Shown here: positions 1 through 6,919 of the stretch, in pieces | How the letters are laid out: each line of letters opens with the position of its first letter | Numbering within the stretch: the stretch's first letter is position 1 | From: Bacteroidota bacterium | GTDB taxonomy: Bacteria; Bacteroidota; Bacteroidia; UBA7662 | NCBI GenBank assembly: GCA_016868485.1 | Contig: VGGT01000037.1 | Span: 1-11,413 of the forward strand | Direction: 5' to 3' | DNA length: 11,413 nucleotides | Position numbers and translations under genes: made by a program | The notes under the pieces: model-generated | Databases searched by the model: none | Told to the model about the DNA's origin: nothing | The model's input: the letters and a program-made list of their open reading frames with translations, nothing else

Positions 1-552
1 ATGCGACATGGCATCGGAGCGGTTCGGGGTTAGGCCTACTTCAATCTGCCATTCACCCGGTTGCTCAGGAAAAAGAATAGCCATAGGAGTTCCTAAAGGC
101 TGACTGAACGCCTGATCGTCTAACACCATGATGCCCGAAGAATCGTCACCCAAACCCGCCTCCTGAGCCGAGCACAGCATACCGAAGCTGTCTACCCCCC
201 TCAGGCTAGCCGGTTGAATCAAAATGGGGTCACCGCCTGCGCGGTGCAAGGTCGTTCCAGGCAGGGCAACCACCACTTTTTGGTCCAAGGCCAAATTGGG
301 CGCGCCACAAACGATTTGTCGCGGAGCCTGTTCCCCTACATCCACCAGGGCAATTCTCAGTCGGTCAGCCTTGGGATGCGGCATCACCTCCACTACTTTA
401 CCCAACACAAGACCCTGGGCGGGTTCGGGCCGATGACCTAAGCGTTGAACGCCATCGACTTCAAGGCCAAGATCCGTAAGGATGGCGCAAAGTTCATCGA
501 CCGGTAAGGGCTCAGGAAGAAATTCACATAACCAAGAATAGGAGAGCAGCAT
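1..552 (-). CDS. pheT: Phenylalanyl-tRNA synthetase beta subunit, N-terminal part (runs off window)
   Basis: The visible 184 residues are the N-terminus of the beta chain of the cytoplasmic alpha2-beta2 enzyme that charges tRNA-Phe. The start MLLSYSWLCEFL matches the usual PheT opening (MKISYNWLKEY-like). Residues about 42-150 form the EMAP/tRNA-binding OB-fold domain, with GKVVEVMPHPKADRL, IVCGAPN, LRGVDSFGMLCS and GIMVL in the expected order. VGLTPNRSDAMSH at about 172-184 is the entry to the B3/B4 editing region (usually TPNRPDCLSH). The frame is open to base 1, so roughly three quarters of a normal protein of about 800 residues lies outside. The ATG at 552-550 is 10 bases after the stop of the metallopeptidase gene and has no Shine-Dalgarno sequence. 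Co-transcription with that gene is likely from spacing, although the two functions are unrelated. Confidence 0.95.
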   Translation of the reverse strand, partial: MLLSYSWLCEFLPEPLPVDELCAILTDLGLEVDGVQRLGHRPEPAQGLVLGKVVEVMPHPKADRLRIALVDVGEQAPRQIVCGAPNLALDQKVVVALPGTTLHRAGGDPILIQPASLRGVDSFGMLCSAQEAGLGDDSSGIMVLDDQAFSQPLGTPMAILFPEQPGEWQIEVGLTPNRSDAMSH

Positions 553-562
553 AGGCGATTGG

Positions 563-3500
563 TTATTGGCCGCTTATGAGCACACGAAACGGATGGTTAG
601 CGCCCATCGCATCGGTCAATTGCACAAAATAAGGCGCTGTTGGGAGTCCGGTACAATCAAGGCTCAACGCACAGGCATCCGCAGTGGCGTTGCCCTCAAA
701 AAATCTGATGCGACGACCCCGGGTGTCCATAATCCAGCCCGATACCGGTCCTTCCGGCAGACCTGCTATGCAGGCTAGGCCCTGGGTAGGATTGGGGTAT
801 AATACAGCTTGTGTTGAGATAGACTCCGAGCCGATTCCCGTGGCGGGGGTGGGATCATAGAAGAAAATGTCGTCGATCGCGGCCTCCACCAACGAAGCCG
901 GTAAGTTGTCTTGGGCCACAAAGCGCATGCGTACACTGCCGAGGCTCGACAAAAGGTCGGTGAGGCGCACCACACCCCTGCGCCAGCTGGCATCGGCACG
1001 CCGGGTGCGTTCCACCAAAACAAACTGGGTGCCATTACCGGTGAGGGTTACCTCCCAATTGTCCTGTCCGGGGTTATCACCCAAATCATTGGAGAACCAG
1101 CGCATATAGCTCACCACGGGGTCGTTCCATGTCGATAAATCGAGGCTTGAGGTAAGCAGCGATGTTCGTCCACCGAGAACAGATGCTGTGGTGGGCGGAT
1201 CGTTAGATGAAGCGGCATTTTGGGTGAAAGCCGCGCGAAATCCACCGGGCGTGCTGCCCGATGATGGTTGTACTTCTACCGGGCTTCCCGTACCGCTGAA
1301 GGTGAATGAGGGGACAGGTACACCAATTTCCCAAATTCCTTGGGTGGCGCGATCACCGCTGAACCCGATGGTAAAAAAAGCGTCTTGTGTTGCGTTCTCG
1401 AAATCGTATGCTTGGTGTCGGGTAAAGCCAATCAGCATATTGTAAGGCATATTGGGTCGGCCTGGGTCGTCGACATAGTCGGGTTTGGCAGAACCCAGTC
1501 CACCGATTTGGTCGGTGAGTGCCACATAATAATCGAGTACTGTGCCCCTGGGGTAGGCCGGAAGGCTACCGGTATAGTTATTGCTCCCGGCTGCCTGAAG
1601 CAATAGGGTGTCTGTATATTGGGGTTGGCGGCTGTTGACGCGGTAAACTACGCTAATTCCGTCGAGCAAAGCATTAAAAGGTGGATCGACAGTGGCTTGT
1701 ACACTCAGCGGAATCGGACTTCCAGCCTGCGCGTCTGGGAATGGATTAAAGTTGAACGTGACATTGCGCAGCAGGGTGATGCCGTGGAAGGCGAATGCAG
1801 TCACAATTTGTGCAAAGTGTGGCGTACCATTGGATAAATTATTGTCGTTGTCGTCGGCCTGGAGCGCATCGATCAAAATATCGGTATAAAGCGTTCCCTC
1901 CATTCCATTGGGCGCATTGGGTAGGCCGTACATCGCTTCAGCCAGGATTTGCATCATCGTGTCGCGGTTGCCAATATTGCCCGCTGTGCGCCACCAGGCA
2001 CCGCATATGATCTCACCATCGGCATGAACCTGTCCGACCAGATTCTGAGGATATTTTTTGGGATTCACGTCGTAGCGGCGCACAAAACGGTTGGGGTCCG
2101 TATTGCTGAATCCGATGCCCAATACCGGGTTGTTGGTGATGCTCAAGGCAAAAATGTCGCTATATCCCTCACCCATTGCGCCATTTTGAAAATTCTGCCC
2201 GAATGCATCATAAAAGTAATTGGTGATGGCATGGCCATATTCGTGGTAGATCACATCCGCCACCATCGACAAGGCATTGCAATCGGCTTGTGTGGTGTAG
2301 AAATTGATGGAATTGCCGTTGAAGTAGGCGTTGCAGCTGCCTGTGGTGATGTCGACCCGGGTGGTCAGGGGAATGTCGAGTGCGGTGAAAGTAGGCACCA
2401 GGCTCTTGAGGTAGTCGTGTATGATGTTGGTGTGGTAGTAAGCCGATAAATGTCTGATGCTGTTGGTGGCCGGTGCCGTACCCCGCCCGTTGAACACTAT
2501 GGTATCGGTTTGCGGTGTGATGGCCAGGTTGAAGCTGGGCGTATTGTTTCCGGTGTTGCCGTGTACCACCTGACACCAGCGCCCACGCAGGGGAAAAGTA
2601 CCTGTGGCGGGTAAAGGTGATAAAGGGCTACCGTCATAAAGACCCGTGTTTCCGGTGTAGTAGCTCTGACCCCCAACGGTAAACAACAAATGGGGGAGGC
2701 CAACCAATGAATCGGGATTATACGGATGTGTGGGGTACACATTGCCCATGAGCCGGAAGTTGCCACCCGCAGTGGGTGGACTAAACTGCACCACCCGGTT
2801 GCGGCGACTCAACACTATGCCGCTGCGTGCATCAACCAATGCTTCCCATTGCTCTGGGGTGCCGTCGTGGTTCATTGCCGGAATTTCTACGGTATACACA
2901 AGATGGAAACGGTAGCTCCGGGCCTCCTGAACAGCAAGAATGCTGAGTTCGGGTGCTACCACCGCAACAGAAGGTCGTTCTAGTCCAATGCCTGCAGCGG
3001 ATGCAGCTTGTTGTGGGCTAATACTGGCGTCAGTGGGTGCATTCACAAGGTCGAACACGTCCAGCCCAAACATGACCACCTCACCTGAGGGGGTGAACTT
3101 CAACTGCAGGCGGCTGTTGATAATGTTGAGTCCACGGTAACGCTGACGAAAGAGTACATGGCCGTATTTGGCCGACTGGTGTATGCCCATCAATTCCAGG
3201 CCTTGGGTGGGCACACCGAAAGCCGATAAATGATTGGCGATGAAATCCCAGCTTCGGGCTTCAAGGTTGGCGCCTCGCGTGGGGATGGCATTGCCGTAGG
3301 CCCGATGTGGTTTGCTGTTCCCTTCATTGAACACCACGTGCCAACTCGGGTGTTGGGCATAGAATCGGCTCCAGTGGGTGGTGCGACGCAGATGGTGCTG
3401 CCAAGGCTCGTCGAAGGCACGTTTCTGTGCTTGGTAGCGAATTTCACCTTCGTGATCGCCTGAAGCCATGGCCAAAGGCGATTGGGTCATCCAAAAGGTA

Positions 3501-3574
3501 AATAAAAAGTAAGGGATACAGGCAAAAAGCGAACGATTGATGCGATGCAGGAGTATATGTAGGGATAAAGTCAT
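563..3574 (-). CDS. Secreted M36/fungalysin-like zinc metallopeptidase with T9SS sorting domain
   Basis: This 1003-residue exported protease probably degrades extracellular protein. A signal peptide fits residues 1-38 (hydrophobic LFACIPYFLFTFW, likely cleavage after AMA). Residues about 60-260 look like a fungalysin/thermolysin-type propeptide, including a PepSY-like strand set (YTVEIP, WEALVDARSGIVL). The catalytic motif HEYGH is at 444-448 and the third zinc ligand is probably E469 in GAMGEGYSD, the HExxH...GExxxD layout of M36 and related gluzincins. Residues about 600-705 resemble an Ig/FN3-like module. Residues about 722-907 resemble a MAM/jelly-roll module (DFEN, DNWEV, AAIDDIFFYD). 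Residues 925-1003 form a type A T9SS sorting domain starting at LYPNPTQG. No other in-frame ATG before the mature region leaves a complete signal peptide, which supports the start at 3574. That start lies inside a 29-bp tandem repeat. M36 is preferred over M4, but the subfamily is not certain. Confidence 0.9.
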   Translation of the reverse strand: MTLSLHILLHRINRSLFACIPYFLFTFWMTQSPLAMASGDHEGEIRYQAQKRAFDEPWQHHLRRTTHWSRFYAQHPSWHVVFNEGNSKPHRAYGNAIPTRGANLEARSWDFIANHLSAFGVPTQGLELMGIHQSAKYGHVLFRQRYRGLNIINSRLQLKFTPSGEVVMFGLDVFDLVNAPTDASISPQQAASAAGIGLERPSVAVVAPELSILAVQEARSYRFHLVYTVEIPAMNHDGTPEQWEALVDARSGIVLSRRNRVVQFSPPTAGGNFRLMGNVYPTHPYNPDSLVGLPHLLFTVGGQSYYTGNTGLYDGSPLSPLPATGTFPLRGRWCQVVHGNTGNNTPSFNLAITPQTDTIVFNGRGTAPATNSIRHLSAYYHTNIIHDYLKSLVPTFTALDIPLTTRVDITTGSCNAYFNGNSINFYTTQADCNALSMVADVIYHEYGHAITNYFYDAFGQNFQNGAMGEGYSDIFALSITNNPVLGIGFSNTDPNRFVRRYDVNPKKYPQNLVGQVHADGEIICGAWWRTAGNIGNRDTMMQILAEAMYGLPNAPNGMEGTLYTDILIDALQADDNDNNLSNGTPHFAQIVTAFAFHGITLLRNVTFNFNPFPDAQAGSPIPLSVQATVDPPFNALLDGISVVYRVNSRQPQYTDTLLLQAAGSNNYTGSLPAYPRGTVLDYYVALTDQIGGLGSAKPDYVDDPGRPNMPYNMLIGFTRHQAYDFENATQDAFFTIGFSGDRATQGIWEIGVPVPSFTFSGTGSPVEVQPSSGSTPGGFRAAFTQNAASSNDPPTTASVLGGRTSLLTSSLDLSTWNDPVVSYMRWFSNDLGDNPGQDNWEVTLTGNGTQFVLVERTRRADASWRRGVVRLTDLLSSLGSVRMRFVAQDNLPASLVEAAIDDIFFYDPTPATGIGSESISTQAVLYPNPTQGLACIAGLPEGPVSGWIMDTRGRRIRFFEGNATADACALSLDCTGLPTAPYFVQLTDAMGANHPFRVLISGQ

Positions 3575-3603
3575 AGAAGGAGTATGTGCAGGGGTGAGGT
3601 CAC
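3571..3603 (-). other. Possible 10-codon leader ORF (VTSPLHILLL) overlapping the peptidase start
   Basis: On the minus strand a GTG at 3603-3601 opens a frame of ten codons, VTSPLHILLL, whose TGA stop shares ATGA with the ATG of the metallopeptidase. The peptide resembles the real N-terminus MTLSLHILLH, as expected if the repeat copied the gene start. ATGA overlaps are a classic arrangement for translational coupling. There is no Shine-Dalgarno sequence and no evidence of translation, so this may be only an accident of the 29-base period. Confidence 0.25.
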
Positions 3604-3632
3604 AGAAGGAGTATGTGCAGGGGTGAGGTCAC
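3600..3632 (-). other. Second possible 10-codon leader ORF (VTSPLHILLL), chained by GTGA
   Basis: This is the upstream copy of the same mini-frame, generated by the next repeat unit. GTG at 3632-3630 opens VTSPLHILLL, and its TGA stop overlaps the GTG of the following mini-ORF as GTGA. The encoded peptide is identical to that of the downstream copy. Translation is unproven. Confidence 0.2.
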
Positions 3633-3666
3633 AGAACAACAACCATTATCAATGGGAAAAAGTTGA

Positions 3667-3674
3667 CGAATATA
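3667..3674 (-). promoter_or_regulatory. Possible -7 box of the metallopeptidase promoter
   Basis: On the minus strand this reads TATATTCG, one mismatch from the Bacteroidota -7 consensus TAnnTTTG and similar to the TATATTTG and TATATCTG boxes at 8055-8020. It would give a leader of roughly 85-90 bases that includes the 29-bp repeats. No TTG is visible at a proper -33 spacing, so support is weak. Confidence 0.25.
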
Positions 3675-3740
3675 GGCAAAAGGAAGGTACTTTAGTAGTA
3701 CGCATGTTCTAGCGGAACCGCTGTTGACATCAGCGATTGT

Positions 3741-4874
3741 TCATTGAATCCAGTTCAAATACGTGCTGGGGGTAATCACTTCAAATGACGCATCGGGATA
3801 CGAATTGGCCCAGGCAGATGGTACTTTCGATTTGCGGTGTTCATTCCATTTGATCTCATAAGCATACAACTTCCCCCCGCGATCTTCTACCCAATCAATT
3901 TCCTGCTGCTGGTAGGTTCGCCAGAAATAATTCTTCGATGGCAGTTGATGGTAGGATTGGAATTTTATTCGCTCCATGATTACATAATTCTCCCACAATT
4001 CTCCTGTATCATTGCGCAATGCCAGGGGATTGAAATTGTTGATGAGTGCATTTCGGATTCCATTGTCCGTAAAATAATACCGGGCATGTCGGGTAACTTC
4101 TTTGCGCAGATTGCGGCTAAAGCCAGGGATTTTCTGTATCACAAAAACTTTTTGCAACAAATCGAGGTAGCGATCAACCGTGTTTTTACTGATTCCTAAT
4201 TGCTTGCTCAGTTCATCCAACGACACTTCCTTCCCGGGCTGAAAGGCAATCAAACGGAGTAAATCGCTCACTTTCGCAGCATTTCTGATTCCATCGAATT
4301 CCAGAATATCCTTTAACAAATACGATGAAATCATCCCCAGCAAATATTCCGCTTTTTCGGAATCACTTTCGAGGTGCCATAATTCGGGGTAGGTACCAAA
4401 CACCAGCCTATCGGCCAACCGAGCTTTCGTAACCACCATATTTTCATGGGCCGTTAATTCCATTTGGGCAAACGGATACAAAAAAATATCTGTTTTACGG
4501 CCTGTTAAAGGTTCTCCCGTACTGTTTTTCAAATCAAATATCGATGATCCTGTTGCAACAACATGCAGGCCTTCGATTTCATCTACCATTAATTTTAACC
4601 CCCAACCTATGGCAGGTATCCGTTGCGCTTCATCGATGACCAGCAACTTATTGGACCCAACCAGATTTTTAAAATTACTCAGCGTTTGTTGTTGAAATAC
4701 ATTTCGAACCAGGGCATCATCACCGTTTAAAAATAAATAAGGCATTCCCAATTCAGGTAATAGTTGCTTCAGAAACCAGGTTTTTCCGACTCGCCGGGGC
4801 CCTAATAACAAAACCACCTTGTTCGGTCTGAGTGCTTTCTGAAACCGATGCGCTATGGCTCGTCGGATTTCCAT
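3741..4874 (-). CDS. AAA_14/DUF4143 family ATP-binding protein
   Basis: This 377-residue P-loop ATPase belongs to the AAA_14-DUF4143 group, whose cellular role is not established and whose members are often patchily distributed. Walker A is GPRRVGKT (25-32), Walker B is LLVIDEAQ (77-84), and ATGSS (107-111) is a sensor-like motif. A winged-helix segment follows at about 204-245 (VSLDELSKQLGISKNTVDRY). The C-terminal part has spaced acidic and lysine residues, ELWENYV (292-298), EIDWVE (325-330) and YEIKW (339-343), which resemble a PD-(D/E)xK nuclease fold; whether it cuts DNA is unknown. Length is normal for the family and no motif is broken. The gene is more A+T-rich than both neighbours and stands alone, with tandem palindromes upstream and gaps on both sides, which suggests acquisition as a single unit. 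The ATG at 4874 fits the family N-terminus, which normally starts just before a short helix and the P-loop. Confidence 0.92.
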   Translation of the reverse strand: MEIRRAIAHRFQKALRPNKVVLLLGPRRVGKTWFLKQLLPELGMPYLFLNGDDALVRNVFQQQTLSNFKNLVGSNKLLVIDEAQRIPAIGWGLKLMVDEIEGLHVVATGSSIFDLKNSTGEPLTGRKTDIFLYPFAQMELTAHENMVVTKARLADRLVFGTYPELWHLESDSEKAEYLLGMISSYLLKDILEFDGIRNAAKVSDLLRLIAFQPGKEVSLDELSKQLGISKNTVDRYLDLLQKVFVIQKIPGFSRNLRKEVTRHARYYFTDNGIRNALINNFNPLALRNDTGELWENYVIMERIKFQSYHQLPSKNYFWRTYQQQEIDWVEDRGGKLYAYEIKWNEHRKSKVPSAWANSYPDASFEVITPSTYLNWIQ

Positions 4875-4878
4875 TCTA

Positions 4879-4886
4879 CAAAAATA
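4879..4886 (-). promoter_or_regulatory. Putative -7 box for the ATPase gene, 4 nt before its ATG
   Basis: The minus strand reads TATTTTTG, a full match to the Bacteroidota TAnnTTTG box, followed by four bases and the ATG of the ATPase gene. If used, the transcript would start at or next to the start codon, making it nearly leaderless. No TTG is seen at -33; the nearer palindrome occupies that area instead (its edge is 18 bases upstream of the box), as would suit a regulated promoter. The placement is inference. Confidence 0.4.
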
Positions 4887-4904
4887 GACAAAATTTTCTT
4901 TTTC

Positions 4905-4962
4905 TGACGATAGTTAATTAAATATCGTCAACATGATGACGATATTTAATTAAAATCCGTCA
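4905..4962. repeat. Two tandem 26-bp palindromes upstream of the ATPase gene (candidate operators)
   Basis: Two related palindromes, 4905-4930 and 4937-4962, are separated by six bases, with a 32-base repeat period (about three helical turns). Each has outer arms TGACGATA/TATCGTCA (the far arm of the second copy is ATCCGTCA) around a TTAATTAA core. In addition, bases 4914-4930 and 4937-4953 form a perfect 17-base inverted repeat (TTAATTAAATATCGTCA) with a 6-base loop, so the RNA could fold into a long A+U-rich hairpin. The site lies between the ABC-F stop and the ATPase start. It could be a dimeric regulator site, the end of a mobile unit, or an aid to ABC-F transcript 3'-end formation. There is no U-run suited to a normal intrinsic terminator. 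Confidence 0.85.
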
Positions 4963-4970
4963 ATTTCCTT

Positions 4971-6875
4971 TTAAAGTGTCGCACCTCGAAGCTCATCCAA
5001 TTCGAGCCAGCGCATTTCGGCTTCCTTCATTCGTGCTGCGCATTCCGCACGCTCTTGCCCCCATCGTGCGAAGTCTTCGTGTCCTCCGCGACCATCGGAT
5101 AACAGCGCATCGAGGCGTTTCATTTCGGCTGTGAGTTCAGCCATCAGCTGCTCGGTTTGTTCGAGTTCTTTTTGCTCGCGGTAGGATAGGCGGCGCGCCT
5201 GGCTGGGCGGCTCGATGGCTTTCTTGGGCGAATCGACGGGCGGGGGCACATCCAGCCGTGTTTTGGTGGTTTTTTTGTGGTTTCTGTACTCGGTGTAATT
5301 TCCTGGAAAATCACTGATTTGGCCTTCGCCGTCAAAAACAAACAAATGATCCACCAAACGATCCATGAAGTAGCGGTCGTGCGACACCATCATCAGGCAG
5401 CCTTCGAATTCGTCGAGGAACTCTTCGATCACCTGAAGGGTGTCGAGGTCTAGATCATTGGTGGGCTCATCGAGTAAGAGCAGGTTTGGGCCTTCCATGA
5501 GCACAAGAAGCAGTTGAAGCCTGCGTTTCTCGCCTCCACTGAGTTTCGAGACCAGATCATGCTGCTGTTTGGGGGGGAAAAGGAATCGGTTGAGGTAGGA
5601 TGATGCGCTCAAATCCCGTCCGTCCGATAGCTTAATGTAATCGGCTCGATCGCGCACCAGCCCGATTACGGTCTGGTTGGGCTCGTATTCGAGCTCATGT
5701 TGGGTATAGTATCCAATTCGGGTATTGTCGCCCTTCTCCACTTTCCCGCCATCGGGTCTCAGGTTGCCCGCGATGAGGTTGAGGAGCGTGCTTTTTCCGG
5801 CGCCATTGGGGCCCACTACCCCTATGCGGTCGTGGCGGGTAAACAAATAGCTGAAGTCATGAATGAGTGTGCACCCGCCAAATTGCTTGCGCAGGTAGGC
5901 CATCTCCAGAATTTTGCCGCCGAGGCGTTGGTTTTGCACGTCGAGCTGCATATCTCCCCGACGCTGTGGACCTTTGGCCTGCTCTTGAAGGCGGTAGAAG
6001 GCCTCCTCACGTGCCTTGGATTTGGTGGCCCTGGCTTTGGGTTGCCGCCGCATCCATTCCAGTTCACTGCGCATCCGGCTGCGGGCCTTTTCGGCATCCA
6101 CCACCTCAATGGCCTGTCGCGCTTGTTTGTTGTGCAGGTACTGCGTGTAGGTTCCTGGATGACGGTAGAGTTTACCGTCGCTCATTTCATAAATTTCTTG
6201 GCATACACTTTCCATGAAGTAGCGGTCGTGGGTCACCAACAGCACCGTGCATTTTTGCCGGCGCAGGTATTGTTCGAGCCACTCGACTACTTCGAGGTCG
6301 AGGTGGTTGGTGGGCTCGTCGAGGAGCATCAACTCCGGACGGCTGCTGAGCATACCGGCGAGTGCCACGCGTTTTCTTTGTCCTCCCGACAAGCCCGCTA
6401 GCGGCAGGTCGGGATCGGTGATGCCCAATCCGTCCATGATGCGCTGCGCCTCATCATGGGCATCGTCAAACTCGATGATGGCGCTTTCCTTGGCATGGAC
6501 GCCGCTTCCCTGAGTATGGACACTGCTGCCTTGAGTATGGACACTGCTGCCCTGAGTATGGACACTGCTGCCTTGAGTATGGACACTGTTTCCCGTTTTG
6601 GGATAGGTTTCTTCGAGCCATTGCCGAATGCTGCCCGTTTGTCGGTTCAGGGGTTCCTGCTCCAGATAGGCCAACCTTAGGTCGCGGCGCATGGAAAATT
6701 GTCCGGAGTCGGCCTTTTCAACCCCCGCAAGTATGCGCAGTAGGGTCGATTTACCACAACCGTTGTGTCCGAGAAGGGCTACTTTCTGCCCGAGTTGGAG
6801 GCCAAACGATAGGTCGCGGAAGAGCGGCTTATCGCCATACTGCTTCGAGAGTTTTTCGGCTGAGAGCAAATTCAT
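4971..6875 (-). CDS. ABC-F family ATPase, Uup type
   Basis: This 634-residue soluble protein has two ABC ATPase domains and no membrane segment, as in ABC-F proteins that act on the ribosome. Domain 1 has Walker A GHNGCGKST (36-44), signature LSGGQ (162-166) and Walker B LMLLDEPTNH (182-191). A charged linker spans about 250-310. Domain 2 has GPNGAGKST (355-363), LSGGE (445-449) and LLLLDEPTND (465-474). A C-terminal helical, probably coiled-coil tail (about 565-630) points to the Uup branch rather than EttA. The oddity is in the arm region of domain 1, where residues about 96-131 are five 7-residue repeats (SVHTQGS type) encoded by a 21-bp tandem repeat. It is 44 bases downstream of the T9SS-protein gene and may share its transcript. 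A resistance-type ABC-F is possible but less likely given the tail. Confidence 0.92.
   Translation of the reverse strand: MNLLSAEKLSKQYGDKPLFRDLSFGLQLGQKVALLGHNGCGKSTLLRILAGVEKADSGQFSMRRDLRLAYLEQEPLNRQTGSIRQWLEETYPKTGNSVHTQGSSVHTQGSSVHTQGSSVHTQGSGVHAKESAIIEFDDAHDEAQRIMDGLGITDPDLPLAGLSGGQRKRVALAGMLSSRPELMLLDEPTNHLDLEVVEWLEQYLRRQKCTVLLVTHDRYFMESVCQEIYEMSDGKLYRHPGTYTQYLHNKQARQAIEVVDAEKARSRMRSELEWMRRQPKARATKSKAREEAFYRLQEQAKGPQRRGDMQLDVQNQRLGGKILEMAYLRKQFGGCTLIHDFSYLFTRHDRIGVVGPNGAGKSTLLNLIAGNLRPDGGKVEKGDNTRIGYYTQHELEYEPNQTVIGLVRDRADYIKLSDGRDLSASSYLNRFLFPPKQQHDLVSKLSGGEKRRLQLLLVLMEGPNLLLLDEPTNDLDLDTLQVIEEFLDEFEGCLMMVSHDRYFMDRLVDHLFVFDGEGQISDFPGNYTEYRNHKKTTKTRLDVPPPVDSPKKAIEPPSQARRLSYREQKELEQTEQLMAELTAEMKRLDALLSDGRGGHEDFARWGQERAECAARMKEAEMRWLELDELRGATL
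6490..6594 (-). repeat. 21-bp in-frame tandem repeat, five units, inside the ABC-F gene
   Basis: Units start at 6490 (diverged), 6511, 6532, 6553 and 6574, each exactly 21 bases. The middle units differ only at single positions, so the expansion is recent. Read in the gene they give SVHTQGS four times and then GVHAKES. Because the period is seven codons, copy-number change keeps the frame open. Confidence 0.95.
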
Positions 6876-6919
6876 GGCCGCAAAAATCGGCTAACATCGG
6901 GTTGGATCCGCTTATGGCC

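Larger units (their letters stand above)
3570..3636 (-). repeat. 29-bp tandem repeat covering the metallopeptidase start codon
   Basis: Two near-identical 29-base units (3570-3598 and 3599-3627, one mismatch) are followed by nine bases of a third (3628-3636). A decayed relative (3549-3569, 16 of 21 bases matching, every mismatch a transition) continues into the first codons of the metallopeptidase gene. On the minus strand each unit ends in CTRTGAC. In the unit nearest the gene this supplies the ATG start; in the others the same place reads GTG. The array therefore looks like repeated duplication of the gene's own 5' end. The units are contiguous with no spacers, so this is not a CRISPR array. 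Confidence 0.9.

Noticed and set aside
1949..2449. Plus-strand open frame of 166 residues antisense to the metallopeptidase
   Set aside because: It mirrors the catalytic domain coding region and has no recognisable motifs of its own.
3549..3636. 29-bp repeats as a CRISPR array
   Set aside because: The units are contiguous with no spacers, only about two full copies exist, and no cas gene is near.
3687..3701. Small inverted repeat GTACT-N5-AGTAC
   Set aside because: Five base pairs is within chance expectation for an A+T-rich gap.
3711..3722. Inverted repeat AGCGGAACCGCT after the ATPase gene as a terminator
   Set aside because: The stem is only 4-5 bp with almost no loop and there is no following U-run on the minus strand.
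4914..4953. Perfect 17-bp inverted repeat as a classic intrinsic terminator of the ABC-F gene
   Set aside because: The stem is A+T-rich and not followed by a proper U-tract; the doubled palindrome fits a DNA-binding site better.
5697..6401. Plus-strand open frame of 234 residues antisense to the ABC-F gene
   Set aside because: It lacks family motifs and lies wholly within a well-supported gene on the other strand; its openness is explained by the codon bias of that gene.
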